A stretch of DNA of 64,000 nucleotides from Xanthomonas fragariae (GTDB lineage: Bacteria > Pseudomonadota > Gammaproteobacteria > Xanthomonadales > Xanthomonadaceae): positions 1,357,501-1,421,500 of the forward strand of contig NZ_LT853882.1 of NCBI RefSeq assembly GCF_900183975.1, in the 5' to 3' direction. Shown here in pieces: positions 47,280 through 56,776 of this stretch. The notes beneath the pieces are model-generated. The model was not told the DNA's origin. It worked only from the letters and a program-made list of their open reading frames with translations, and ran no database searches. Position 1 is the first letter of the stretch. Every line of letters starts with the position of its first letter. The translations under genes were made by a program, and so were the position numbers.

Positions 47280-47558
47280 TCAACCAACGCAGCTGCGCTG
47301 CCAGCATTCCAAGGCGGTCGCTGGCCCGCGCAACTCGCGGATCGCTGCGTTCAATGCGATGCGCTACATCCAGGTGGACAAGCGCCCGCGCGGGTCGTCA
47401 TTCGGAAATGCCCGCCATAGCGGCGTGGCGATTTGCTGCGCCAGTTCTGCGCGACCGGCGCGGCCGCGGCAATCGCCGTCCGCGACCTTCAGTACGATGC
47501 AGCGGTGGTGCAGCAGCAGGGCGATGACGCGGGTCTGCAGGTCTGTGCCCAGGGGCAT
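47280..47558 (-). pseudogene. ECF-type sigma factor remnant with nonsense codon
   Basis: From ATG 47558: MPLGTDLQTRVIALLLHHRC, then GRAELAQQIATPLWRAFPND, PRGRLSTWM, a TAG at 47364-47366, and in the same frame RIALNAAIRELRG. In ECF sigma factors region 2 reads DLVQEI-LWRAFP...GRFSTWMYRIALN-AI, so TAG replaces the Tyr codon. The frame ends at 47280 and region 4 is missing. No anti-sigma gene is seen. Confidence 0.68.
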
Positions 47559-47729
47559 GGTTCCGGCCGGGCAGGTGGATCGGGCGGCTCGCCAGGACGA
47601 TTCGCTGGAGCGAACAAATCCTCACAACGTGAACGGATTGTCACTAAAATTTCGACAGCAGGGGGGCTGAGCAGGCACACTATGCGGCTTTGCGCCTGCC
47701 GGCTCCGTGCGGCGCCTCCGGAGTTACCA

Positions 47730-49652
47730 ATGACCCAAGAATCTCCCGCGCCGCTGCTGTTTGCAGACCTCGGCCTCTCGGACGCTGTGATGAAGGCAGT
47801 AGCCAACGTTGGCTACGAGTCCCCGTCGCCGATCCAGGCTGCCACCATTCCCGCGCTGCTGGCCGGCCGCGACGTACTCGGCCAGGCCCAGACCGGTACC
47901 GGCAAGACCGCTGCGTTCGCGTTGCCGGTTCTGTCCAATGCCGACCTCAGCCAGCTCAAGCCGCAAGCGCTGGTGCTGGCACCGACCCGCGAGCTGGCCA
48001 TCCAGGTTGCCGAGGCGTTCCAGAAATATGCCGAAGCCATTCCCGGCTTCCGCGTGCTGCCGGTCTACGGTGGCCAGCCCTATGCACAGCAGCTGAGCGC
48101 GCTCAAGCGCGGCGTGCATGTCGTGGTTGGTACGCCCGGCCGGGTGATCGATCACCTGGATCGCGGCACGCTCGATCTGTCCCAACTCAAGACGCTGGTA
48201 TTGGACGAAGCCGACGAAATGCTGCGCATGGGCTTCATCGACGACGTTGAAGCGGTGCTCAAAAAGTTGCCGGAAAAGCGCCAGGTGGCGCTGTTCTCGG
48301 CAACCATGCCGCCGGCGATCCGGCGTATCGCGCAGACCTATCTGAAGGACCCGGCCGAAGTCACCATCGCGGCCAAGACCACGACCTCGGCCAACATCCG
48401 CCAGCGCTACTGGTGGGTGAGCGGGCTGCACAAGCTGGATGCGTTGACCCGCATTCTCGAGGTCGAGCCGTTCGACGGCATGATCATCTTCGCGCGTACC
48501 AAAGCCGGTACCGAAGAGCTGGCCCAGAAGCTGCAGGCGCGCGGCCTGGCCGCGGCCGCCATCAATGGCGACATGCAGCAGGCCGCCCGCGAGAAGGCCA
48601 TCGCCCAGCTCAAGGACGGCAAGCTGGACATCCTGGTTGCCACCGACGTGGCCGCGCGCGGTCTGGACGTCGAGCGCGTCAGCCACGTGCTGAATTACGA
48701 CATCCCGTACGACACCGAAAGCTACGTGCACCGCATCGGTCGCACCGGGCGTGCCGGCCGCGCCGGCGATGCGATCCTGTTCGTCACCCCGCGCGAGAAG
48801 GGCATGCTGCGTTCGATCGAGCGCGCCACCCGCCAGCCGATCGAAGAAATGCAGCTGCCGAGCGTGGATGCAGTCAACGACACGCGCGTGGCGCGTTTCA
48901 TGACCCGCATCACCGAGACGCTGGCCGGTGGCCAGATCGAGATGTATCGCGACCTGCTGCAGCGCTACGAGACCGAAAACAACGTGCCGGCGATCGATAT
49001 CGCCGCGGCCATGGCCAGGTTGCTGCAAGGCGACTCGCCGCTCCTGCTGACTCCACCGGTACGCGGTGCGCGCGAAGAATTTGCGCCGCGTGAGCGCAAC
49101 GAGCGTGGTGATCGTGGCGAGCGTCCGCGTTTCGAGTCCAAGTTCGAGCGTGGCCCGCGTGCCGGCGGCCAGCGCGCTGTGCGTCCGCCGCGTGCCGAGC
49201 GTCCGGCGTTTGCCGACGACGGCGGAGCCGAGCGTCCTCGCCGCGACCCGGTCGCTCCGCGGGGCGAGCCGGAGTTCGGCATGGAGAGCTACCGCATCGA
49301 CGTAGGCCACACCCACGGCGTGAAGCCGGCCAATATCGTCGGCGCGATCGCCAACGAAGCCGGTCTGGAAAGCCGCTACATCGGCCGGATCGACATCCAG
49401 GACGACTACTCGATTCTGGATCTGCCGGCCGACATGCCGCGCGAACTGCTGACGCACCTGAAGAAGGTCTGGGTGTCAGGTCAGCAGCTGAACATGCGTA
49501 AGCTGGAAGAAGGCGAGGCGGCGGCGTCGCCATCCAAGCCGCACTTCCCGCGTGGCGGCAAGCCGTCCGGTCGTCCGAACGGCCCGGGCCGTCCGATGGA
49601 CCGCGCCGGCGCAGCGCATCGCAAGGCGGCGCCCAAGCCACGCGGCGAGTAA
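47730..49652 (+). CDS. deaD: ATP-dependent DEAD-box RNA helicase (DeaD/CsdA type)
   Basis: 640 residues from ATG 47730 (MTQESPAPLLFADLGLSDAV). Q motif YESPSPIQAATIP, Walker A AQTGTGKTAA, PTRELAIQ, TPGRVIDHL, DEAD in VLDEADEML, SAT in LFSATMP, then VATDVAARGLD and HRIGRTGRAGR. A long arginine/glutamate-rich linker (about 440-510) precedes a DbpA-type RNA-binding domain (SYRIDVGHTHGVKPANIVGA) and a basic tail. This layout is that of DeaD, which acts in cold-stress ribosome assembly and mRNA decay. The long in-frame upstream extension overlaps the sigma-factor remnant and is rejected. Confidence 0.95.
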   Translation: MTQESPAPLLFADLGLSDAVMKAVANVGYESPSPIQAATIPALLAGRDVLGQAQTGTGKTAAFALPVLSNADLSQLKPQALVLAPTRELAIQVAEAFQKYAEAIPGFRVLPVYGGQPYAQQLSALKRGVHVVVGTPGRVIDHLDRGTLDLSQLKTLVLDEADEMLRMGFIDDVEAVLKKLPEKRQVALFSATMPPAIRRIAQTYLKDPAEVTIAAKTTTSANIRQRYWWVSGLHKLDALTRILEVEPFDGMIIFARTKAGTEELAQKLQARGLAAAAINGDMQQAAREKAIAQLKDGKLDILVATDVAARGLDVERVSHVLNYDIPYDTESYVHRIGRTGRAGRAGDAILFVTPREKGMLRSIERATRQPIEEMQLPSVDAVNDTRVARFMTRITETLAGGQIEMYRDLLQRYETENNVPAIDIAAAMARLLQGDSPLLLTPPVRGAREEFAPRERNERGDRGERPRFESKFERGPRAGGQRAVRPPRAERPAFADDGGAERPRRDPVAPRGEPEFGMESYRIDVGHTHGVKPANIVGAIANEAGLESRYIGRIDIQDDYSILDLPADMPRELLTHLKKVWVSGQQLNMRKLEEGEAAASPSKPHFPRGGKPSGRPNGPGRPMDRAGAAHRKAAPKPRGE

Positions 49653-49909
49653 GCGCGGCTCGCAGCGGCTGCGCCGCCCTAAGCCGATGTCGTCGGAGCT
49701 TGGTATCGCAATGCACTCATGAGCATGCGATGCCGGCGAAGCATCCAGCCCATTTGGTGAATCGATGGCAGTGCGTCGTCAGTCAGTGCGGCTAACCTGA
49801 CCGGCGCCCTGCCAAGCGGGCGCTGCCATACAGACTGGGCCTTTGCTGCCGCTATTATCGCCAAGCGCCCATTGGGCGCCTGAATCGCACTGGGGCGGTG
49901 AAGGACGGG

Positions 49910-52324
49910 ATGGCAATGGCGCAGGCAGCACGCGGCAAAAGCGGTGAGCAGACCATGCACATGGTGCGCGGCTGGTTGACGCTTCCTCTGGCGCTTTTGA
50001 TCGGCATTGCCATCGGCATGGGGGTGGTGTCCGCCTTGTTGATCGAGATTCAATCCGGGGCCACCGCCTGGATCGTCGGCCAAAGCCACTGGTCCAATGC
50101 CCAGCAGGAGTCGGTGTATTGGATGGAGCGTTACCTGGGCAGTGGCGATCCGGCCGATCTGCAGGCCGCTTGCCGTGCGCTGGAAGTGCCACTCGGCGAT
50201 CGCTCGGCGCGCATGGCTGTCGAACAGCCGGTAATCGACTGGGATGCAGTCTACGCCGGCCTGAACGCCGGCCGCAACGCCCGTCAAGACATGCCGCAAA
50301 TGGTGCGGCTGTATCGCTATGGCCGGGAGTTTCCGTTTCTTGGCGAAGCGATCGCGCTTTGGAAGCATACCGACGCCAGCATTCTGCAACTGAGTGCATT
50401 GGCCGACCGTGCTGCCTCCGTGCAGGCCGCCGCCAACCCCGACCCGCGCGCGCTGCAGGCTTTGCGCCATGAACTGTATCTGCTGGATGGCCGCATGCGT
50501 GAGGATGCGGACCAGTTCCTGGTGCTGCTGAGCCGCTGCGCGCGCCTGCTGCACGACGTGATGGTGGTCTGCAGCCTGGTCACCTTGCTGCTGGTGCTGA
50601 CCACCTGCGCGTTGGCAATGCGGCGCATCCGCGATTATCTGCTTTCGCACGAAGGCCGCTTCCGCACCGCGTTTCAGCAGGCGGCGCTGGGCATGATCAA
50701 GTTCGATCTGCGCGGTCGCGTGCTCGATGCAAACGCCTCGATGGCCAACATCCTGCACTACCGGCCGGAACAACTGCAGGCCTGCACGCTGGCCGAGGTG
50801 ATGCATCCGGACGACATCGTGCTGGACAGCCGCGGCATGATCGATTGGCCGACGTTGCTGCAGTCCGGCGAGCTGCGCTTTCTGCGTGCAGACGGTGAGG
50901 TGATGTGGGGCCGCTGGAGCGCCTCGCTGATGGAGCCCGGCCAGGAAGAACCGGCCCTGGTGCTGGCGCTGATCGAAGATGTCTCGCATGCGCACGAGCT
51001 GGCCGACAAAGTGGCCTTCCACACGCACCACGATGCCTTGACCGGGTTGATCAATCGTGGCGAGATCGAACGCAGATTGCTGTGCCTGATCGAACCGCCG
51101 CAATCGCCGCAGCTGTGCCATGCGCTGTGCTTTGTCGATCTGGATCATTTCAAATTGGTCAACGACACCTTCGGGCATGCGGTCGGCGACAAATTCCTGT
51201 GCCACTTCGCCGATGTGATCACCATGCAGTTGCGTCCTGGCGATTGGTTGGGGCGGCTGGGTGGCGATGAGTTCGCGATCCTGTTGGCCAATACCGATCT
51301 GGTGCAGGCGCAAGCCTTGCTGGAGCGCATGCACGGTGTGCTGGGGCAGCCGTGGAGTCATCAAGGCGGGCGAGCATTGACACCTGGTTGCAGCTTCGGC
51401 GTGGTGGAAATCCGCCAGGGCGCCAGCGATGTCGATGCCTTGATGACTGCCGCCGATCTGGCTTGTCACGCGGCCAAGGAAGAAGGGCGTAACCGGATTC
51501 GCTGCTTCGGCGATAACGATCTGGCATTGGCGCGGCGCCGCCACGACGGTGGTTGGATCAGCGCGGTGCAACAGGCGGTCGCCGAAGACCGGCTGCTGTT
51601 GTACGCGCAGAAAATCCAGGTGTTGAGCGACCCGGGACGCGTGCAATACGAGGTGCTGGTGCGCATGCGCGCGCGCGATGGACGCGTGTTGAGTCCGGGC
51701 GAATTTTTACCGGCGGTAGAGCGTTACGGCTTGGGACGCATGGTCGATGCGTACGTGCTGGAAGCCTTGTGCGCGCAGTTGTCGGCCAATCCGATGCATG
51801 TGGCGACGCTGGATGTGTGCCATGTCAATCTGTCCGCGCAATCGATCGGCCAGCCGGACTTTCTCGACTTCGTGTACGCGTTGTTCGAGCGTTACCCGAC
51901 TCTGGTATCGAAGCTGTGCATGGAGATCACCGAGACCGCGGTCATCAGCGATCTGGAGCACGCGCAGCGCTTCGTGCGAAGCGTGCGCGCGCGCGGGTGT
52001 CATGTGGCGCTGGACGACTTCGGCAGCGGCCTGGCCTCGTTCAGCTATCTCAAGCACTTCACTGTCGACGTGTTGAAGATCGATTGCAGCTTTGTGCGCA
52101 ACTACGCGCACGACGCGGTGGATCGGGCGGCGGTGCATTCGATTGCGCAGGTGGGCTTGGCGCTAGGGATTGAGGTGGTGGCCGAAGGCGTGGAATCGGA
52201 AGCGGACATCCCCGGTTTGCGCGATGCCGGCGTGGGTCAGGTGCAAGGCTTCAGCCTGCACCGCCCGTGCCCGCTGGAGGATTTGCTACGCATGCCACAG
52301 CCGTTGGTAGTGGTGTCTGGATAA
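49910..52324 (+). CDS. Membrane PAS-GGDEF-EAL protein (cyclic-di-GMP turnover)
   Basis: 804 residues from ATG 49910 after AAGGAC; ATG 49916 is an alternative. Two membrane segments (LTLPLALLIGIAIGMGVVSA near 20-42, and MVVCSLVTLLLVLTTCALAM near 215-238) flank a periplasmic sensory region of about 170 residues. A PAS domain follows (FRTAFQQAALGMIKFDLRGR). The GGDEF domain has HHDALTGLINR, FVDLDHFKLVND and intact RLGGDEFAIL. The EAL domain has YEVLVRMR in place of EALxR, NLSAQS, MEITETAV, LDDFGSG, LKIDCSF, AEGVES and QGFSLHRP. All metal and catalytic residues of EAL enzymes seem present, so both synthesis and breakdown are possible. A MITE has inserted exactly at the stop codon. Confidence 0.93.
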   Translation: MAMAQAARGKSGEQTMHMVRGWLTLPLALLIGIAIGMGVVSALLIEIQSGATAWIVGQSHWSNAQQESVYWMERYLGSGDPADLQAACRALEVPLGDRSARMAVEQPVIDWDAVYAGLNAGRNARQDMPQMVRLYRYGREFPFLGEAIALWKHTDASILQLSALADRAASVQAAANPDPRALQALRHELYLLDGRMREDADQFLVLLSRCARLLHDVMVVCSLVTLLLVLTTCALAMRRIRDYLLSHEGRFRTAFQQAALGMIKFDLRGRVLDANASMANILHYRPEQLQACTLAEVMHPDDIVLDSRGMIDWPTLLQSGELRFLRADGEVMWGRWSASLMEPGQEEPALVLALIEDVSHAHELADKVAFHTHHDALTGLINRGEIERRLLCLIEPPQSPQLCHALCFVDLDHFKLVNDTFGHAVGDKFLCHFADVITMQLRPGDWLGRLGGDEFAILLANTDLVQAQALLERMHGVLGQPWSHQGGRALTPGCSFGVVEIRQGASDVDALMTAADLACHAAKEEGRNRIRCFGDNDLALARRRHDGGWISAVQQAVAEDRLLLYAQKIQVLSDPGRVQYEVLVRMRARDGRVLSPGEFLPAVERYGLGRMVDAYVLEALCAQLSANPMHVATLDVCHVNLSAQSIGQPDFLDFVYALFERYPTLVSKLCMEITETAVISDLEHAQRFVRSVRARGCHVALDDFGSGLASFSYLKHFTVDVLKIDCSFVRNYAHDAVDRAAVHSIAQVGLALGIEVVAEGVESEADIPGLRDAGVGQVQGFSLHRPCPLEDLLRMPQPLVVVSG

Positions 52325-52465
52325 GAGCAGCTAATAACACTACTGCGCAGTCGCCAGGCGGGCGCGGTCGGTGCTCGGAATCGGCATGTACCACTCGTAG
52401 CACTGTGGTTCCTCCGCGCCGTCCGCACCCACCTGGCGACTGCGCCGTCGTTTTGTTAGCCACTC
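52325..52465. mobile_element. MITE-like palindromic repeat, copy B
   Basis: 141 bases flanked by TAA on both sides (52322-52324, 52466-52468), a 3-bp target duplication matching the TTA target of the IS5-type element. Ends: GAGCAGCTAATAACAC and the complement of GAGTGGCTAACAAAACGAC. Inner arms GCGCAGTCGCCAGG and CCTGGCGACTGCGC pair perfectly, so the transcript would form a long hairpin. The left TAA is the stop codon of the GGDEF-EAL gene. It is the best-preserved copy in the window. Confidence 0.8.
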
Positions 52466-52486
52466 TAAATCGCCGATAATTGGCAG

Positions 52487-53209
52487 ATGACGAATCGACT
52501 CAACAAATACATCGCCGACACCGGCTTTTGCTCACGCCGCGAGGCCGATCGCCTGATCGGCCAACGGAGGGTGACCGTCAACGGCGTGCCTGCCGGCATT
52601 GGCGCGGTGGTGGGCGAGGAAGACACTGTGCTGGTGGATGGCCAGCCGCTGCGCAGGCGTATCGCCAGCAAACCGGGTGGGCGCCGACACGTGTACATCG
52701 CGCTCAACAAGCCGGTCGGCATCACCTGCACCACCGAAAGTTCGGTCAAGGGCAATATCGTCGAATTCGTCGGGCACCAGCAGCGCATCTTCCCGATCGG
52801 CCGGCTCGACAAGGAGTCCGAGGGCCTGATTCTGATGACCAGCAACGGCAACATCGTCAATGAGATATTGCGCGCGGAAAATCGTCACCAGAAGGAGTAC
52901 CTGGTGGCAGTCAACAAGCCGGTCACTGACGAATTTATGCGTGGCATGGCGCGCGGCGTGCGCATCCACAACGAGACCACGCTGCCGTGCCGCACTGCGC
53001 GGATCGCCAAGTTCGGCTTCCGCATCGTGCTGGAGCAGGGCTTGAATCGGCAGATCCGCCTGATGGCTGCCGAGTTCGGCTACCGCGTGACCCAGTTGCG
53101 CCGGGTGCGCATCGACAACATCAAATTGGTCGCACTCAAGCCAGGGCAATGGCGCAACCTCAACGATGCGGAACTGCGTGGATTGCTGCCGCAGCACACC
53201 GACTGGTAA
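52487..53209 (+). CDS. rluF: 23S rRNA pseudouridine(2604) synthase RluF
   Basis: 240 residues. N-terminal S4 domain (MTNRLNKYIADTGFCSRREA). The catalytic RsuA-family domain has the Asp in GRLDKESEGLILMTSNG near 107, HQKEYLVAVNKPVTDEFMRG, and EQGLNRQIRLMAAEFGYRV near 183. The KEYLV-VNKP-TDEF-RGM run and QGLNRQIR place it with RluF rather than RluB or RluE. Start ATG 52487 lies 21 bases after the MITE, whose hairpin may influence expression. Confidence 0.92.
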   Translation: MTNRLNKYIADTGFCSRREADRLIGQRRVTVNGVPAGIGAVVGEEDTVLVDGQPLRRRIASKPGGRRHVYIALNKPVGITCTTESSVKGNIVEFVGHQQRIFPIGRLDKESEGLILMTSNGNIVNEILRAENRHQKEYLVAVNKPVTDEFMRGMARGVRIHNETTLPCRTARIAKFGFRIVLEQGLNRQIRLMAAEFGYRVTQLRRVRIDNIKLVALKPGQWRNLNDAELRGLLPQHTDW

Positions 53210-53328
53210 GGCAGCCGGCGCAGACTTGAACGGCCGCGCGCCCGGCATTGGGCGTCGGTAGGATCCCGATGGTTGCGGGTCTTGGGCTACTGCATACTTT
53301 CCCCGATAACAGCAAGCGGGGGCGGGCA

Positions 53329-54400
53329 GTGATCAAACCGGAATTGCCGAGCAACGAAGCCGAGCGGCTGGCCGTCTTGCGTCAGTACGAGGTGCTGGAT
53401 TCGCCAGCCGAAAGTGCATTCGACGATCTGGCCATGATCGCCTCCACGCTGTGCGAGACGCAGATGGCGGCCGTGGTGTTGGTGGACCAATACCGCCAGT
53501 GGTTCAAGTCCGCGCATAATGCGCCGCGTGGTGAAGCGCCGCGCGATATCTCGTTCTGTGCGCATGCGATTCTGCGCCCGGACGAAGTGCCGATGGTCGA
53601 GGACACCTTGCTCGACCCGCGCTTCCACGACAATCCGATGGTCACCGGCAGCGCCGGCGTGCGTTTCTATGCCGGTGCGCCGCTGGTGACCAGGGAAGGC
53701 ATGGCGCTGGGTTCGTTGTGCGTGTTCGACCAGACCCCGGCACATTTGCGCGACGAGCAGCGCGAAGCCCTGCAGGCCTTATCGCGGCAGGCCTCGCATT
53801 TGCTGGAACTGCGTCTGGCCGGCAAGCGGCTACGCCAGCAACTGCACGAGCGCGATTGGTACGAAGGGCAGATGGCTGGCTATTACGCGGCGATGGATGC
53901 GGTGAACGCCGATCTGGTCGAGCAAACCCGCACCGATCCAATGACCGGCTTGCCCAACCGGCGCGCGTTTGCAGTGGCATCGGCGGCAGCCACCGAACAG
54001 ACGCGGGCGGCAGATCAGCCGTTGTCGGTGGCGCTGCTGGATGTCGATCATTTCAAGATCGTCAACGACGTGCATGGGCACGACCAGGGCGATATGGTGT
54101 TGCGCGAACTGTCGACGTTGCTGCGCGCGCATGTCGCCGGTGCCGGCACGATCGCACGTTATGGCGGTGAGGAATTCGTGCTGCTGTTGCCTAACGCGGA
54201 TCTGCTGCAGGCACGCGTGCAATGCAGAGTATCTGCGGCAGAGCGTAGCGGTGATGACGATCGCGTTGCCGGTGACGGTGAGCATTGGCGTGGCCACGTT
54301 GCATCCGCAAGAGAGTGTGGAGGCGGTGATCAAGCGCGTCGATCAGGCCTTGTATGCGGCCAAGCGCGGTGGGCGGGATCAGATGGTGGCGTTGGCGTAG
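53329..54400 (+). pseudogene. GAF-GGDEF diguanylate cyclase, frameshifted after the active site
   Basis: From GTG 53329 (VIKPELPSNEAERLAVLRQY) a GAF domain of about 165 residues (AVVLVDQYRQWFKSAHNAPR, SFCAHAIL, FYAGAPLVTREGMALGSLCV) is followed by a GGDEF domain. That domain has TDPMTGLPNRRAF, LLDVDHFKIVNDVHGHDQGD and active-site RYGGEEFVLLLPNADLL. An extra base near 54222 then shifts the frame. The native end (EYLRQSVAVM, TVSIGVATLHPQESVEAVIK, DQALYAAKRGGRDQM) continues in the neighbouring frame to 54400. The translated frame runs instead to 54468 with unrelated residues. ATG 53248 and 53269 are alternative starts. Loss of the last 55-60 residues should disable the cyclase. Confidence 0.85.
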
Positions 54401-54713
54401 GTGCCGGGCTGGTTTGCAGTGATTGGCAACGATTGCGCAGCTGCCTGGCGCGCACGGTTGCTGCGTGATGCTGCAAGTGTGCTATTCGACCACTACGGTG
54501 CTCTGCGTTGTGCACAACCCAGCTGACGCATGACGCTAGGTGTGTAATCCGCGCTTGGGGGCACGCGTGCCTGCGTGCGCCAGATTGATTGGCCGCCGCC
54601 GGATCCAAAACCGCACAGCCGGAAAGCGGTGGTGACCGAGGTCACTGCTGCACAAGGATGTTGCGCATTTATGTTGCGCACGCCCTCCGACGTGCGTGCG
54701 GCCGATCTGTTGT
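54401..54713. other. Intergenic, no gene seen
   Basis: 313 bases. The stretch near 54425-54535 (GATTGCGCAGCTGCCTGGCG) faintly recalls the MITE family but has no recognisable ends. Confidence 0.35.
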
Positions 54714-55661
54714 TTACTCGACGATGTTTTTTGCCTCGGCGGTGCCGAGCAGTTCCGGGTGCACCACTTTGCGCCGGCGTTCGAGTACCGGATGCAGAAA
54801 TACCGCGCCTAGAATGATCGTCACGCCGAGATAGAACTGCAATGTCAGTTCGCGTTGCTCGCCGAGCAATGCAATGGCCAGAACGATGGCGTAGACCGGC
54901 TCGAGATTGGTCACCAACTGCACCGAGTAGGCGCTGAGATGGCGCAGCGCCACTAGTGCCAATGCAAATGGCAACAAGGTGCAGGCCAGCGACAGCAGCA
55001 GCAACAATGCGCTGTCATGCAGGCTGGGAATGATCAACAGATCGCCATGCAACGACGGCAACAGCAACGGCATCGCCGGTGCGAGCAGGGTCAAGGTCAG
55101 CGTGCCGGCGCCGAGTTCCAACGCGGTGACGGTGAGCGGATCGGCATGCGCCACCATGCGTTTATTCAGTGAGCCGAACAGCCCGACGAAGACCGCCGAA
55201 ATCGCACCGACCACCACGCCGGCGCGCATGCCGTCCGGCACCCCGCCGACCACCAGCGCCACGCCGGGCAACACCGCCAGCCCGAACAGCAATTCGCGCG
55301 GACGGAACGGTCGCTGCGTCACCCACGGCTCGATCACTGCAGTGAACACCGGCGCCAATGCAATGCAGGTCGCCGCCACCGAGGCATTGGCCAGCTTGAT
55401 CGCGCCGTAGAAGGTCAGCCAGTGCAATGCCACCAACGCGCCGATGCCGCAATAACCCAGCACCACCTGCCCGGACAAACCACGTAAGCCGCGCCACACC
55501 CGCGGCAACAACGCCAGCGCCACCACCACGATCAACATGCGCCACCACACCAGCGGCAACGCCTGCAGCGTGATCAGCTTGCCCAGGATCGCGGTGATGC
55601 CCCAGAGCAGGACGCAGAAATGGATTTGCAGTTGCGCCTTGCGCAGAACGGTCGTGGGCAT
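54714..55661 (-). CDS. EamA/DMT-family transporter
   Basis: 315 residues from ATG 55661 (MPTTVLRKAQLQIHFCVLLW). Ten predicted membrane helices in two EamA repeats, for example FCVLLWGITAILGKLITLQA with the typical WG, and ATCIALAPVFTAVIEPWVTQ in the first, LVTNLEPVYAIVLAIALLGE in the second. Likely exports a small metabolite; the substrate cannot be told. Longer upstream starts (55736, 55778) add polar residues unusual for the family. Confidence 0.9.
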   Translation of the reverse strand: MPTTVLRKAQLQIHFCVLLWGITAILGKLITLQALPLVWWRMLIVVVALALLPRVWRGLRGLSGQVVLGYCGIGALVALHWLTFYGAIKLANASVAATCIALAPVFTAVIEPWVTQRPFRPRELLFGLAVLPGVALVVGGVPDGMRAGVVVGAISAVFVGLFGSLNKRMVAHADPLTVTALELGAGTLTLTLLAPAMPLLLPSLHGDLLIIPSLHDSALLLLLSLACTLLPFALALVALRHLSAYSVQLVTNLEPVYAIVLAIALLGEQRELTLQFYLGVTIILGAVFLHPVLERRRKVVHPELLGTAEAKNIVE

Positions 55662-55822
55662 GCGCCATTGTCGCTGAAAAGCCGCTGACGATTCGCGCTT
55701 CAAACGCCCCTTTCCCGCCTGGACCTCGGTCCCCTTCATAGGAAGATGGGGTGAGTTGAGGGGGACGGTGGTCAGCATTCTTGACTCCGCCTGATCGTTA
55801 TCCGGCGCTATGCACCACCTTG

Positions 55823-56656
55823 CTAGCGCGAACTCAACCCCTGCAACAATGCCATCGCCGCTGCCGGATTACGCTCTTTCGCGGCACTGATGAAGAATAC
55901 AAATACCTCGCGCGGCGTCCTTGCAACTCGCGTTGCCGCGTCCACATGCGGAAGGTCAGCCGGGTCCTCGCCGCGCCGCCAGGCCTGGATACGCTCGGCC
56001 CAGCGTGCCAGTGCTGGCGCCGGGTAACCCGCATGTAGTTGTGCCTGGCTGCGCATCAAACGTGCATAGACAACGTCGGTGGAAAGATCGGCAAAAGATG
56101 GATGCTCCTCCGAATCGGTGAAGACCGTAGCCACGCCGTGGCGGCGCACCATCGCAACTAGCGAGGCATCCATTGCATCGTGGTCGCGAATTTCCAACAC
56201 ATGGCGCAGCGCACGATGGCCCGCCCGCCTGGGCAGCAGCGATAAGAACCCATCCAGGTCGTCGGTCTGCAGTCGATGCCCTTGCTCGAATTGCCACACC
56301 AACGGCCCCAGGGTCTGGCCGAGCTCGACAATGCCGCCGATAAAGTCCTCTACCTGCGTCTTGGTGCCGGCCAGCTTGCGCGACTGGGTGATGCGGCGCG
56401 GGGCCTTTGCCGAGAACACGAATCCAGGAGGTACTTCATCGCGCCACTTCGCGTAAGTCGCTGGTTTCTGCGCACCATAATACGTTCCGTTGATCTCGAT
56501 AGCGGTGACGTGGCGGCTTGCGTATTCCAGCTCCCGGCGCTGCACCAGACCTTCTGGATAGAACATGCCCGCGCGCCAAGGCGCATACACCCAACCGCCG
56601 ATGCCGACGTGGATGCCATCGAGCGCGGGCGGGGTGGAAGCGAAAAGATCAATCAT
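55823..56656 (-). CDS. DUF72 domain-containing protein (YecE-like)
   Basis: 277 residues from ATG 56656. GIHVGIGGWVYAPWRAGMFY (the G-SGW-Y-W-FYP signature), EYASRHVTAIEINGTYYGAQ, FVFSAKAPRRITQSRKLAG, GPLVWQFEQGHRLQTDDLDG, and a C-terminal VFVFFISAAKERNPAAAM. TIM-barrel fold, function unknown. It is separated by about 160 bases from the EamA gene on the same strand. Confidence 0.92.
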   Translation of the reverse strand: MIDLFASTPPALDGIHVGIGGWVYAPWRAGMFYPEGLVQRRELEYASRHVTAIEINGTYYGAQKPATYAKWRDEVPPGFVFSAKAPRRITQSRKLAGTKTQVEDFIGGIVELGQTLGPLVWQFEQGHRLQTDDLDGFLSLLPRRAGHRALRHVLEIRDHDAMDASLVAMVRRHGVATVFTDSEEHPSFADLSTDVVYARLMRSQAQLHAGYPAPALARWAERIQAWRRGEDPADLPHVDAATRVARTPREVFVFFISAAKERNPAAAMALLQGLSSR

Positions 56657-56776
56657 GGCAATGAGACTCGCTGGCAGGGGCGGGGCGCACCATTGCGCTT
56701 CATCTCCGGCTGATTTCAACTGGTTAACGCCGATCATAGCCTCGCCGGTTTGTGCGGCGACCCCTGATACGGCGAT

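Noticed and set aside
47724..49457. 577-codon minus-strand frame opposite the DEAD-box helicase
   Set aside because: Shadow of the helicase codons; composition implausible.
49679..51646. 655-codon open frame on the minus strand opposite the GGDEF-EAL gene
   Set aside because: His/Gln/Arg-rich antisense frame typical of GC-rich DNA; the plus strand encodes a complete recognised protein.
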